Shown piece after piece: positions 1 through 8,524 of a DNA stretch of 64,000 nucleotides. Position 1 is the first letter of the stretch, and the number at the start of each line of letters is the position of its first letter. The notes below the pieces were generated by a model that was not told the DNA's origin, searched no databases, and saw only the letters and a program-made list of their open reading frames with translations. The position numbers and the translations under genes are program-made. The stretch is taken from positions 49,452 to 113,451 of the forward strand of contig JABDHJ010000007.1 of NCBI GenBank assembly GCA_013285645.1, read 5' to 3'. The stretch is from Verrucomicrobiota bacterium (GTDB taxonomy: Bacteria; Verrucomicrobiota; Verrucomicrobiia; Methylacidiphilales; UBA1321).

Positions 1-198
1 CCCTTCCCCTTGCTGGCGGATGAGGACCACAAAATTTGCGAGGCTTACGACGTCTGGGTTGAAAAGAGCATGTATGGGAAGAAATACATGGGCGTGGAGC
101 GAAGCACGTTTGTGATTGGTCCCGACGGCAAGCTGAAGGCGATTTACCGGAAGGTGAAGCCAGCCGAGCATATCGCCGAGGTGCTGGCAGAACTGTAG
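1..198 (+). CDS. bcp: Thioredoxin-dependent peroxiredoxin (Bcp/PrxQ), C-terminal part
   Basis: The frame is open to the left edge and ends in TAG, so only the last 65 residues are present. The stretch FPLLADEDHKICEAYDVW, followed by STFVIGPDGK and a final amphipathic helix, is typical of the C-terminal half of Bcp/PrxQ peroxiredoxins, which reduce hydroperoxides in the cytoplasm with thioredoxin. The peroxidatic cysteine would lie outside the window, so activity cannot be judged. The first in-frame TTG here is internal and not a likely start. The family call is firm, the subtype less so. Confidence 0.85.
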   Translation, partial: PFPLLADEDHKICEAYDVWVEKSMYGKKYMGVERSTFVIGPDGKLKAIYRKVKPAEHIAEVLAEL

Positions 199-226
199 CC
201 TCTATTCAAAGAGTCTACTTTAAAAG

Positions 227-311
227 TCCGTCATCCTTGTCGAAGGATCTGTTCTGTACGTCAAAGAAAAGGCAGCCTGAACTGATCCTTCGACAAGCTC
301 AGGATGACAGA
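227..311. repeat. Inverted pair of the CATCCTGAGC-type dispersed palindrome
   Basis: The left arm (227-249) and right arm (284-311) are inverted copies of one motif, with core TCATCC...GTCGAAGGATC on the left and GATCCTTCGAC...GGATGAC on the right. The left arm lacks five bases (TGAGC) present in the right. They enclose about 34 nt without coding signal, giving a small gene-less element. The right arm is identical over 28 nt to 7329-7356. The rest of the gap up to the gene at 421 shows only a possible promoter. Confidence 0.85.
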
Positions 312-383
312 TTGTTTTAAAAAAATTTTGCAGCGATCTCGACAAGGGTCATCAAGGCGTCCCTCAATGAACAATCTTATTCC

Positions 384-411
384 TTGGCAAACCGGGCGGC
401 CCTCGTAAACA
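384..411 (+). promoter_or_regulatory. Possible sigma-70 promoter for the AAA ATPase gene
   Basis: TTGGCA at 384-389 and TAAACA at 406-411 are 16 nt apart, and the ATG lies 9 nt further on. The -35 box is good and the -10 box is weak. No clear Shine-Dalgarno sequence lies between it and the start. Confidence 0.35.
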
Positions 412-420
412 TAAAGCGCC

Positions 421-1734
421 ATGGCATCCGATCTCTTCGCAAATGCGTCGCTGTTCACCCCGGCTGAACCGGAGTCGCTGGAGAAAATCGACATCCCCGA
501 TACCGTCATCGCGGGCTTGATCCTCCGGATGATGTATATGAATACCCGGATGGTCGCGCATGAGATCGCGGCTGAAGTCTGCTTGCCCTTCTACAATGTC
601 GTCGAGCCCATCCTGGTGGAGCTAAAGGATAGCCGGCTGATCGAAATCACCCGCGGCGACATGGCCTCGGTTTCCTACGTCTACACGATCACCGATGCGG
701 GCCGCGCGCGCGCCGCGCAATACTTCGAGCAGACCACGTATGTCGGGCCCGCACCGATTTCGGTGGAGAGTTACGTCAAGATCATCGCGGAACAAAGCCT
801 GCGGCAGATCACCGTGCACGCGGAACGGCTGCGCGATGCGTTTCGCGGCCTGGTCTTTGATGAGAAGATTCTCGACCAGGTGGGACCCGCCGTTAATTCT
901 GGGCGCTCGATCTTTCTCTACGGCCCTCCCGGTAACGGCAAGACTTCCATTTGCGAGCGCATCGTCAAATCGTTCGGCGGCTCGATCTTCATTCCGTTTG
1001 CGGTCGAGGTCAAAGGATCGATCATCAAGGTTTTTGACGAGTACAATCACAAGGAGATCGCGCCGAATTCCGACATGCGTTTGCAGGGAAAGCACGACAA
1101 ACGCTTTCGCCTAATCGAACGCCCCGTCATCATCGTCGGCGGCGAGTTGAACATGAGTTCTCTTGATTTGATCTGGAACGAGGAATCGCGCTTTTACGAG
1201 GCGCCCATTCAGATGAAGGCCAACGGCGGCGCGCTCATGATCGATGACTTTGGCCGCCAACGCATCGATCCCAAGACGCTGCTCAATCGCTGGATTGTTC
1301 CGCTCGAAAAGCAGATCGACTTCCTTACGCTGCATACCGGAACGAAGATCGAAATTCCGTTTGATCAGTTGATCGTTTTCTCGACGAATCTCAATCCGCG
1401 CGACTTGGTCGATGACGCGTTCCTGCGCCGAATCCGCTATAAGATTCCGATTCTTGATCCATCGCACGAAAATTATCGGGCCATCTGGCGCATCGTCAGC
1501 GAGCACAAGGGCGTGCCGTATGCGGATGAAATCGTCGATTACTTCGTGGAAAAGCACATGCGCACCTTTGGGCGCCCGCTCCGGGGCTGCCAACCGCGCG
1601 ACATTATCGACAACATTCTCGACGTTTGCCGGTACCGGCAAATCGAGCCGACCGTCACAGCGGAAATGCTCGATGACGCGGCGGAAGCTTACTTCGTGAA
1701 GTTCGACGATAAGAATTACTCGGGCATCAAGTAA
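421..1734 (+). CDS. AAA ATPase with N-terminal winged-helix-like domain
   Basis: 437 residues. Residues 20-105 look like a small helical or winged-helix domain (EVCLPFYNVVEPILVELKD, then a beta hairpin). The ATPase core follows: Walker A GPPGNGKT at 168-175, Walker B ALMIDD at 271-276, a sensor-like FSTNLNP at 320-326 and the arginine-rich DDAFLRRIRYK at 331-341. The architecture matches a conserved but poorly characterised bacterial ATPase family; the substrate is unknown. The gene stands alone between two repeats (227-311 and 1742-1817) and has its own possible promoter. The ATPase call is firm and the biological role is not. Confidence 0.8.
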   Translation: MASDLFANASLFTPAEPESLEKIDIPDTVIAGLILRMMYMNTRMVAHEIAAEVCLPFYNVVEPILVELKDSRLIEITRGDMASVSYVYTITDAGRARAAQYFEQTTYVGPAPISVESYVKIIAEQSLRQITVHAERLRDAFRGLVFDEKILDQVGPAVNSGRSIFLYGPPGNGKTSICERIVKSFGGSIFIPFAVEVKGSIIKVFDEYNHKEIAPNSDMRLQGKHDKRFRLIERPVIIVGGELNMSSLDLIWNEESRFYEAPIQMKANGGALMIDDFGRQRIDPKTLLNRWIVPLEKQIDFLTLHTGTKIEIPFDQLIVFSTNLNPRDLVDDAFLRRIRYKIPILDPSHENYRAIWRIVSEHKGVPYADEIVDYFVEKHMRTFGRPLRGCQPRDIIDNILDVCRYRQIEPTVTAEMLDDAAEAYFVKFDDKNYSGIK

Positions 1735-1741
1735 TTCCGTC

Positions 1742-1817
1742 TGTAGCGGCTGTCTATGACCGCCGACCGTTGGTGAAGCAATGTCGCCGAGTTCGACGGT
1801 CATAGACCGCCGCTACA
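1742..1817. repeat. Inverted pair of the 24-bp GACGGTCATAGACCGCCGC repeat
   Basis: The right arm (1794-1817) is a 24-bp unit with core GACGGTCATAGACCGCCGC; the left arm (1742-1765) is its inverted copy with a few mismatches. The same unit recurs at 7372-7395 and as a perfect inverted pair at 31427-31486. It sits between the ATPase gene and gatC and could fold into a long hairpin in RNA. Confidence 0.9.
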
Positions 1818-1886
1818 GGGGGACAAAATCCATTATCAGAAAAAACGCTTGTCCGTTTCCCTCGAACGGAAGAGCATTTACAGCTT

Positions 1887-2180
1887 ATGGCCGAAACTTC
1901 ATCCGACAGCATCGACGTGACTTATGTCGCCGACCTCGCACGCCTGCGCCTTTCTCCCGGGGAGATCGCGACCTTCCAGAAGCAGCTTGGCGATGTGCTC
2001 GGCTATGTCAGCCAGCTTCAGGAGGTCGACGTTTCCCATGTCTCGTTGCTTGGCGATGCGGATTTGAAAAACCGGCTTCGTGCCGACGAGTTGCAGCCCA
2101 GCTTATCTCCGACCGAAGCCCTGGCCAACGCGCCGCGGCAGGACAACAATCTTTTCGTCGTGCCCAAGATGGTCGAATAA
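1887..2180 (+). CDS. gatC: Asp-tRNA(Asn)/Glu-tRNA(Gln) amidotransferase subunit GatC
   Basis: 97 residues, normal for GatC. The N-terminal VTYVADLARLRLSPGE followed by LGDVLGYVSQLQEVDV is the family signature, and the end carries the usual PRQDNNLFVVPKMVE. GatC wraps around GatA and GatB and stabilises the complex that amidates misacylated Glu-tRNA(Gln) or Asp-tRNA(Asn). gatA follows after 71 nt that contain a short palindrome, so the three subunits are probably co-transcribed. The first ATG is used. Confidence 0.95.
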   Translation: MAETSSDSIDVTYVADLARLRLSPGEIATFQKQLGDVLGYVSQLQEVDVSHVSLLGDADLKNRLRADELQPSLSPTEALANAPRQDNNLFVVPKMVE

Positions 2181-2189
2181 TTTCCGTGG

Positions 2190-2213
2190 TAGCCGCCGCT
2201 GTCCCTAGCGGCG
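2190..2213. repeat. Palindromic repeat between gatC and gatA
   Basis: The unit GCCGCCGCTGTCCCTAGCGGCG is self-complementary around CTGTCCCTAG (GCCGCCGCT/AGCGGCG). An inverted copy identical over 24 nt lies at 35329-35352, more than 33 kb away, so it is a dispersed element and not a gatC terminator by origin. Confidence 0.75.
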
Positions 2214-2251
2214 GATGCCTTCCCTTAGCAATTTCTTAAACTATTTTCCCC

Positions 2252-3691
2252 ATGGATATCACCAGTCTTACCATTCCCGAACTTCGCCAAAAGCTTTCAT
2301 CGAAAGCAGTCACTCCGCGCGAAGTTGTCGATCAACTTGCGAGCCGCGTTGAAGCGGTCGATCCGAAGCTGAAGGCTTATCTTCATCTTGATGTGGAGAA
2401 GGCGCGCGCGGCGGCGGATGTCGCGAATCCAGCGCTACCGCTAGGCGGCGTGCCGATTGCGATTAAGGACGTGATCAATGTGAAGGGCGATCCGTGCACC
2501 TGCGCGTCGAAGATTTTGCAGGGCTACGTCGCGCCGTATGATGCGACGGTCATCACCAAGTTGCGCGAGGCCGGGGCGGTTCTTTTTGGACGCACGAACA
2601 TGGACGAGTTTGCCATGGGTTCCTCGACGGAGAATTCGTCGTGGGGCTCGACGCGCAATCCGTGGGACCTCGACCGCATTCCGGGCGGGAGCAGCGGCGG
2701 CTCGGCGGCGGCGGTGGGTGGGCATGAGGCTTTTGCGGCGCTAGGCACGGATACGGGTGGCTCGATCCGGCAACCGGCGGCGCTGTGTAGCTGCGTGGGA
2801 TTGAAGCCGACTTATGGTCGCGTTTCGCGTTATGGACTCGTTGCGTTTGCATCGAGTCTCGATCAAATCGGCACGTTCACCAAGACGGTGGAAGAAGCGG
2901 CGCTGCTGCTGGAAATCATCGCGGGGTACGATCCGCACGACAACACGAGCATCGACCGGCCCGTGCCGAAATATACGCACTCGCTACATCAGGGCGTGAA
3001 GGGGCTGCGGCTCGGCGTGCCGAAGGAATATTTCATCGAGGGAATCGATCCCGAAGTCGAAAAGGCCGTGCGCGATGCGATTGAGGAATATAAGAAGCAG
3101 GGCGCGGAAATCGTGGAGGTTTCGCTACCGCACACGAAGTATGCCGTGGCGGTCTATTATATCATCGCGACGGCGGAGGCCTCGGCGAATCTGGCGCGTT
3201 TTGATGGCGTGCGCTATGGCAAGCGGGCACAGAATCCGAAGGACATTCTGGACATGTATGGCCGCACCCGCGCGGAAGGTTTCGGTGCGGAAGTGAAGCG
3301 GCGCATTATTCTCGGCACCTACGTGCTGAGCTCCGGTTACTACGACGCCTACTACAATCGCGCGCAGAAAGTGCGACACATGATCGCCGAGGATTTCCGG
3401 GTCGCCTTTGAATCGTGCGACGCGCTACTCACGCCCACCTCGCCCACCGCCGCCTTCAAGATCGGTGAACGCACCGCCGACCCGCTCCAGATGTATCTCG
3501 CCGATATCTTCACCATCGCGGTGAATCTCGCGGGCATCTGCGGCATCTCCATTCCCTGCGGTTTCACGTCGAGCAAGCTGCCCATCGGCCTCCAGATCAT
3601 CGGCCCGAAGTGGGGCGAGGAAACCATGTTCCGCGTCGCCCACGCCTACGAGCAGGCCACGCCCTGGCACAAAGAGAAGCCGCCGCTTTAA
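2252..3691 (+). CDS. gatA: Asp-tRNA(Asn)/Glu-tRNA(Gln) amidotransferase subunit GatA
   Basis: 479 residues, typical length. It belongs to the amidase signature family: Lys72 in IAIKDVINVKG, Ser147 in GGSSGGSAAAVGG and Ser171 in GTDTGGSIRQP form the Ser-cisSer-Lys triad. It hydrolyses glutamine and channels ammonia to GatB. The C-terminal PTSPTAAFKIGE and GISIPCGF segments are also standard. The stop codon is separated by a single base from a TTG that opens the long gatB fusion frame. Confidence 0.97.
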   Translation: MDITSLTIPELRQKLSSKAVTPREVVDQLASRVEAVDPKLKAYLHLDVEKARAAADVANPALPLGGVPIAIKDVINVKGDPCTCASKILQGYVAPYDATVITKLREAGAVLFGRTNMDEFAMGSSTENSSWGSTRNPWDLDRIPGGSSGGSAAAVGGHEAFAALGTDTGGSIRQPAALCSCVGLKPTYGRVSRYGLVAFASSLDQIGTFTKTVEEAALLLEIIAGYDPHDNTSIDRPVPKYTHSLHQGVKGLRLGVPKEYFIEGIDPEVEKAVRDAIEEYKKQGAEIVEVSLPHTKYAVAVYYIIATAEASANLARFDGVRYGKRAQNPKDILDMYGRTRAEGFGAEVKRRIILGTYVLSSGYYDAYYNRAQKVRHMIAEDFRVAFESCDALLTPTSPTAAFKIGERTADPLQMYLADIFTIAVNLAGICGISIPCGFTSSKLPIGLQIIGPKWGEETMFRVAHAYEQATPWHKEKPPL

Positions 3692-3692
3692 T

Positions 3693-6122
3693 TTGAACAC
3701 CGACGATCCCAAAAAAGAACAAACACCGGAGGAAATCGACGCTCAGCTACTGAAATACGCTCAGAGCTTCGATGCCACCCTGGATATTGTTTTTCCGACC
3801 GTACTAAATAGCAACGAACTAAGCTCTTTCCGCCACAAGGTCGCAAATAGGTTACAGAACAGGATAATCAGTGTTGCGGGGTCAATCATCCGATTGACAA
3901 AAATTGCAGCCAAAGTCGACCCGAAGGCAATTGCGGATAATTCACAATCGATTCTTGCCTTATCGCGCGTACTTATCGAAGTCTGCGACAAATTCAACTA
4001 TCTAGCGCTATCGCCAGTAGACGATTTCGAACTAAAAATTAGAACGTTATATTTTTCGCTGGTAGGTGCGGTCAAATATAAGAGCTTGAATCGAACCGTC
4101 GCCCCTGACCCAAACAATAAGCAGGAACGCGAAGATAGCCTTGTTCGCACTGAAAGACTCATCGACAAAAGAAAAGCCGATTTGAAAAGTGCTGGGATCG
4201 AAAGGTGGCTCCCCTTCATCGCTTTATCACCTGAAAAGCAACAAATGGTGTTAAGAGGCGAGACCCAAGAAGATTATTTGAAATCGGATTGGAATACTAT
4301 TCTAGAAAAGCGTTTAGATCCATCCGAACGAAAGCATTATTTCGATTTAGGCAACGCAGCCATCCACTCTTCGGCATTTGTCGTTTCCTTCTTTGAGGAT
4401 CCAAGTGAACACGAAAAATTCATTGCCGACGTGGTGTGTCTTGCACTTTTTAATGCATCAAGGCATTTAGCTTTATGCACGCTAGAGGCAATTGAACGTT
4501 TTCCAGAAATAAAGACTCGAATATCTTCTAGCGATTTCAATGATCTTGAACAAATAGCCAAAGGCCTTAAGCAAAAAGGTTGTCTTGATTCTGCTCCCAA
4601 AACGGGCAATCAGTTGCAATCTAATAATCATTCTATGTCCGCCACCACCGCCCCCCTCACCACCGCCGATTACGAAGTCGTGATTGGCCTTGAAGTCCAC
4701 TGCCAGCTTAAGACGAACACGAAGATGTTCTGCTCTTGCAAGAATGAGTTTGGCGGGCCGTCCAATTCGCATGTGTGCCCGGTATGCCTCGGAATGCCAG
4801 GTGTGATGCCGGTGCCGAATGAGGAGGCGATCGAGAAAACGATCCTGACCGGCGAGATGCTGGGCTGCCAGATTGCGACGCGTTGCAAGTTTGACCGGAA
4901 GAATTATTTCTATCCGGACATGCCGAAGAATTACCAGATCACGCAGTACGACGAGCCGCTTTGCCTCGGCGGCGCGGTCACGCTTGACCTACTCGCCTAT
5001 CCCAAGGATGCGCAGAAGGAGGCATCCACGCAGATCGACAAGCCGGTGCGACTCGTGCGTATTCACCTCGAGGAGGACGTGGCGAAATCGTTCCACTTCG
5101 ACGACGGCACCAGCGGAATCGACTTCAACCGCGCGGGCACACCTCTGATGGAAATCGTGAGCGAGGCCGATATGTCGACGCCGGAGGAGGCCTTCGCCTA
5201 TCTCTCCGCGCTCAAGCAAATCCTGGTCTACGGCGGCGTCAGCGATGCCGACATGGAAAAGGGCCAAATGCGTTGCGACGTCAATGTCTCCATCCGCCCG
5301 CGCGGCCAGAAGGAATTCGGCACCAAGTGCGAGTTGAAAAATCTCAACAGCGTCAGCGGCGTCCGGCGCGCGCTCAAATATGAGATCGCGAGGCAGATCG
5401 ATGTGGTCACCTCCGGTGGCACCATCGAGCAGCAGACCCGCCGCTGGGACGACGACAAAGGCGAGACCACGCTGATGCGCGTGAAGGAAAAGGCCCACGA
5501 TTACCGCTACTTCCCCGAGCCGGACATCCAAGCCGTGCGCACCGATCACGGTCTCTACGACCGCGCCAAGGCCCGAATGCCGGAGCTGCCTGCGGCCAAG
5601 AAATTGCGCCTCGTGCAAGCCTACGGCATCAGTGCGTATCAGGCAGGCGTGCTCGCTTCCGATGCGACGCTCTCTGATTACTTCGAGAAAGCCGCCGAGC
5701 CGAAGCCCGCCAATGGTGCCGCCATTGCGAACTTTCTGCTCAACGACTTCCTCGCCACCGCGACCGGCGAGAATCCCCTGCCCAGCCTCGCGCCTCACTA
5801 TTTCAACGAACTCGCGGAATTGACCACCTCCGGCCAGATCAACGGCAAGCAGGCCAAGGATGTCTTCGCGCAGATGTTCGTCACGGGCAAATCGCCTGCC
5901 ACGCTGGTCAAGGAACTCGGCCTCGCGCAAGTCAGCGATGTCGGCGCTTTGGAGGCCTTCTGCGATCAAGCCATCGCCGCGAATCCGAAGAGCGTCGCCG
6001 ATTTCAAGGCCGGCAAGCAAAACGCCGTCAACGCGCTCAAGGGCCAAGTCATGAAGCTCAGCAAAGGCACCGCCAACCCACAACTCGTCGGCGAGATTCT
6101 GGTGAAGAAGTTGAGTCAATAA
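3693..6122 (+). CDS. gatB: GatB fused in frame to a 314-residue N-terminal domain of unknown function
   Basis: One open frame of 809 codons. Residues from Met315 (ATG at 4635) are a complete GatB: YEVVIGLEVHCQLKT, the zinc-site cysteines in FCSCKNEFGG and CPVCLGMPG, the catalytic domain, then the helical and YqeY-like tail. GatB transfers ammonia to the mischarged tRNA. Residues 1-314 do not belong to GatB; they are mostly helical, rich in Lys, Asn and Ile, and the DNA is clearly AT-richer than gatA or gatB. No stop separates the parts and no Shine-Dalgarno is visible before 4635. The frame start at 3693 is TTG without an obvious ribosome site. Either a true fusion is made, or GatB is translated from the internal ATG. 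The GatB part is certain; the N-terminal domain is not recognised. Confidence 0.9.
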   Translation: MNTDDPKKEQTPEEIDAQLLKYAQSFDATLDIVFPTVLNSNELSSFRHKVANRLQNRIISVAGSIIRLTKIAAKVDPKAIADNSQSILALSRVLIEVCDKFNYLALSPVDDFELKIRTLYFSLVGAVKYKSLNRTVAPDPNNKQEREDSLVRTERLIDKRKADLKSAGIERWLPFIALSPEKQQMVLRGETQEDYLKSDWNTILEKRLDPSERKHYFDLGNAAIHSSAFVVSFFEDPSEHEKFIADVVCLALFNASRHLALCTLEAIERFPEIKTRISSSDFNDLEQIAKGLKQKGCLDSAPKTGNQLQSNNHSMSATTAPLTTADYEVVIGLEVHCQLKTNTKMFCSCKNEFGGPSNSHVCPVCLGMPGVMPVPNEEAIEKTILTGEMLGCQIATRCKFDRKNYFYPDMPKNYQITQYDEPLCLGGAVTLDLLAYPKDAQKEASTQIDKPVRLVRIHLEEDVAKSFHFDDGTSGIDFNRAGTPLMEIVSEADMSTPEEAFAYLSALKQILVYGGVSDADMEKGQMRCDVNVSIRPRGQKEFGTKCELKNLNSVSGVRRALKYEIARQIDVVTSGGTIEQQTRRWDDDKGETTLMRVKEKAHDYRYFPEPDIQAVRTDHGLYDRAKARMPELPAAKKLRLVQAYGISAYQAGVLASDATLSDYFEKAAEPKPANGAAIANFLLNDFLATATGENPLPSLAPHYFNELAELTTSGQINGKQAKDVFAQMFVTGKSPATLVKELGLAQVSDVGALEAFCDQAIAANPKSVADFKAGKQNAVNALKGQVMKLSKGTANPQLVGEILVKKLSQ

Positions 6123-6140
6123 GACGGACGGGAGGCATTA

Positions 6141-7352
6141 TTGTACGTTTCTCGTTTAAAAAAGGCCTCTCGCATTAGGAATATTGTCGCCTTTATCCTG
6201 ATCGGGATCGGATTCGGTATCTATTGCGCTCAGAACGAGAGGCTCGACCTCATACTTACCGCAGCGACATTCCTTATTTCTTATATAATAGCCGTTTGTC
6301 TTCATGAATTGGGACATGCCTGTGGCGCTGTTCTAGTTGGAGGCGAGGTGCACTTTATTCAACTCGGACAAGCCTATCCAAAATGGGAACCGTGGACCTT
6401 CAGATTTATAGGCTTCCCTTGGAAAATCTACTCGGCTCCTCTTTCCGGTTCCGTTCACGCATCGTTTTACACGACTCGGCTATATCGTTTTCGCCAGTGC
6501 TGGATGATCGCTTGCGGTCCCATGACCAATCTTTTTTTGCTTCTTACGACTGTGGCATGGCTGGCTTTTGAAGATTCATCGGAAACTCCATTCTATTTGA
6601 CGGGTTGGTGCCTGGCAAACGGACTCCTCTTGCTTGGCACGGTCCCTCCTTTCCAATGGTATCACCGTCCCACGCGCTACAACGACGGGATGCTGTTTCT
6701 CAAGACGTTGAAGTATTCCGAATCCGAGATTCAGTCTTATGTGAATGCGGCGCTCCTAAGGCGTGAATTGAGCTTGAATAGCCTGGAAGGCATGTCTCTT
6801 GCCGACTTATTAAGTAACTCCAAACGCCATCCCGAGACAGTCGTCTTTTTGTGGGAGATCACCAACCGAATGCATGCTTCCAGCGATCTGCGCTATCAAG
6901 ATTATGTTTTAAAACTCGTCGATCACCCAAAGATGCAGTCCAAATATCTTGAGATAATAATAGATACGTATCTGACCTGGCAGCTTCATCAAGGTCCCTC
7001 TTCCAATCCTGAGGTCACTGATGCCTTATCACTACGCCTCTTGAGAGAAAATGACTGCATCAGCACTCGGGGCACACGCGGATCGATTCTGATCGATCAA
7101 GGCCGCATTGAAGAAGGCAAAACGATGCTGGAAAAAGTCCTCGCACAAACTGACAGCATGGTTGACAAGGTTTACTCAAACGTATTTCTAGCCTTGGCTG
7201 CCAAAGCTACCGGTGATCTCGATCTCGCCAGCAACTATGCCCTGACAGCGAGAACATTGGATTCGGCTAATCCTGTCATTCACCGACTTTCCAACCTGTT
7301 AGTCCCTCTATCTCGTGAGAGCGAGTCTGATCCTTCGACAAGCTCAGGATGA
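6141..7352 (+). CDS. M50-type (site-2 protease-like) membrane metallopeptidase with TPR-like tail
   Basis: 403 residues. The TTG start is supported by GGGAGG seven bases upstream. Hydrophobic segments lie at about 14-30 and 37-54, followed by the zinc motif HELGH at 55-59, GPMTN at 126-130 and NDG at 181-183, the order seen in site-2 proteases (HExxH, then an N/PDG aspartate). Residues from about 270 form helical TPR-like repeats in the cytoplasm or periplasm. The substrate is unknown. The last residues SDPSTSSG are encoded by a copy of the dispersed palindrome at 7329-7356, so the C-terminus was apparently rewritten by repeat insertion. It sits between gatB and LPS genes. Confidence 0.7.
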   Translation: MYVSRLKKASRIRNIVAFILIGIGFGIYCAQNERLDLILTAATFLISYIIAVCLHELGHACGAVLVGGEVHFIQLGQAYPKWEPWTFRFIGFPWKIYSAPLSGSVHASFYTTRLYRFRQCWMIACGPMTNLFLLLTTVAWLAFEDSSETPFYLTGWCLANGLLLLGTVPPFQWYHRPTRYNDGMLFLKTLKYSESEIQSYVNAALLRRELSLNSLEGMSLADLLSNSKRHPETVVFLWEITNRMHASSDLRYQDYVLKLVDHPKMQSKYLEIIIDTYLTWQLHQGPSSNPEVTDALSLRLLRENDCISTRGTRGSILIDQGRIEEGKTMLEKVLAQTDSMVDKVYSNVFLALAAKATGDLDLASNYALTARTLDSANPVIHRLSNLLVPLSRESESDPSTSSG

Positions 7353-7395
7353 CAGAGAGGGCGAAATCAGACGACGGTCATAGACCGCCGCTACA
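7329..7395. repeat. Two dispersed repeats in tandem after the M50 gene
   Basis: 7329-7356 is identical over 28 nt to the right arm at 284-311 (CTTCGACAAGCTCAGGATG core). It encodes the last codons and stop of the preceding gene. 7372-7395 is an exact copy of the 24-bp GACGGTCATAGACCGCCGC unit found at 1794-1817 and 31463-31486. Here both units occur as single arms. Confidence 0.9.
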
Positions 7396-7426
7396 TTAAT
7401 AGGGCATTATTGAGTCAGTCAAAGCC

Positions 7427-8476
7427 ATGAAAATCCTTTTCCTTTATCATCCTTACGTCAATGACGGGATGTCTCGCGCTTTTCGCGCGGTTTCGGAATC
7501 GGTTTTCTGCTTCAAGGTGGATCCGAAGGTCCTGCCGGAAGATGTCAGCCTGATGGACTGGACGAAATTCCGCTCCCTGCGACGGCGCATCCAGGCGCGG
7601 GAGTTCGACCTGATCATCGCCTATGCGTGCGAAGAGGGGCTCTGGCGCCCGAACCGCTCGATCTTCCGCAATCTCCCCCATGCCGTCAAAAAACTGCTCT
7701 TTTATTTTCCGGCTTTTGGACCGCGCCTTCTCCTGCCGACGATTAAGGCGTCGGGCACCCGTCTGGTCATCTACGATTACGACGATTTGACCATCATTCC
7801 CTCGATCCGGAATCCGTTTCTGGAGGCGTGTCATCTCTACTTCAAGGTCCATCCCGCCATCAATCTCCATAAGTCGTTTCTTTTTCAATCGAAGCGCGAC
7901 GGCAATCTGTGGAATGTCCTGCGCAATCCCCGTTACAACGCGTGGGTAAAGAAAATACGTCCCATTTCCTACGGGACCGATCTTCAAGATTATTATGACG
8001 AATGCGTTGCCCCGGAGAAAAAGTACGACGTTTTCTTCAGCGGCGGCCTGAAATACTCGCCGGTACGCCAGGACGGAAAACGGATTTTGGAAGAACTCCA
8101 GGAGAAAGGCCTTCGCGTCTGCCTGCCTGGCCAGGTGCCCCATCGCGAATTCCTACGGCTCTGCTCCGAATCGTGGCTGGTACTTTCACCCGAAGGCGCG
8201 GAGTGGCAAAGCGCGCGCCACTATGAGTCGCTACTGATGAAATCGGTGCCCCTGATCAATTACCCCAACGTGCGACTGCATCGTCCCCTCCTCCATGGAG
8301 TCCATGCCCTTTACTATCCACCAGAGGAGAATTTGCTGGCGGACGTAATCCATGAGGCCCTTGCCGATAAGCCCCGCCTGCAGAGAATAGCCGAGGAAGG
8401 CCGCAAGCACGTCCTCCAGCACCATGTCCATGAAGAGCTGGTCAAAGAGATTCTTCGACAGGCGCAGGCGGATTGA
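7427..8476 (+). CDS. Glycosyltransferase, CgeB/group 1-like, probable surface polysaccharide role
   Basis: 349 residues. The N-terminal MKILFLYHPYVNDGMSRAF starts a Rossmann-like domain. The C-terminal half carries the GT-B features DVFFSGGLKYSPVR, VLSPEGAEWQSARHYESLLM and SVPLINYPNV, as in CgeB-type and glycan-modifying transferases, where the Glu/Ser-Arg-His stretch contacts the sugar nucleotide. The acceptor cannot be read from sequence. It lies 48 nt upstream of the heptose kinase gene, which suggests LPS or another surface glycan. Confidence 0.65.
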   Translation: MKILFLYHPYVNDGMSRAFRAVSESVFCFKVDPKVLPEDVSLMDWTKFRSLRRRIQAREFDLIIAYACEEGLWRPNRSIFRNLPHAVKKLLFYFPAFGPRLLLPTIKASGTRLVIYDYDDLTIIPSIRNPFLEACHLYFKVHPAINLHKSFLFQSKRDGNLWNVLRNPRYNAWVKKIRPISYGTDLQDYYDECVAPEKKYDVFFSGGLKYSPVRQDGKRILEELQEKGLRVCLPGQVPHREFLRLCSESWLVLSPEGAEWQSARHYESLLMKSVPLINYPNVRLHRPLLHGVHALYYPPEENLLADVIHEALADKPRLQRIAEEGRKHVLQHHVHEELVKEILRQAQAD

Positions 8477-8524
8477 TTTTATAATTGAGCTTGGAGTTTG
8501 CCCGCAGTTTTTATTTACTGATCC

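Noticed and set aside
4989..6119. Minus-strand open frame of 376 codons opposite gatB
   Set aside because: Shadow of gatB; Leu/Arg/Gly-rich noise without motifs.
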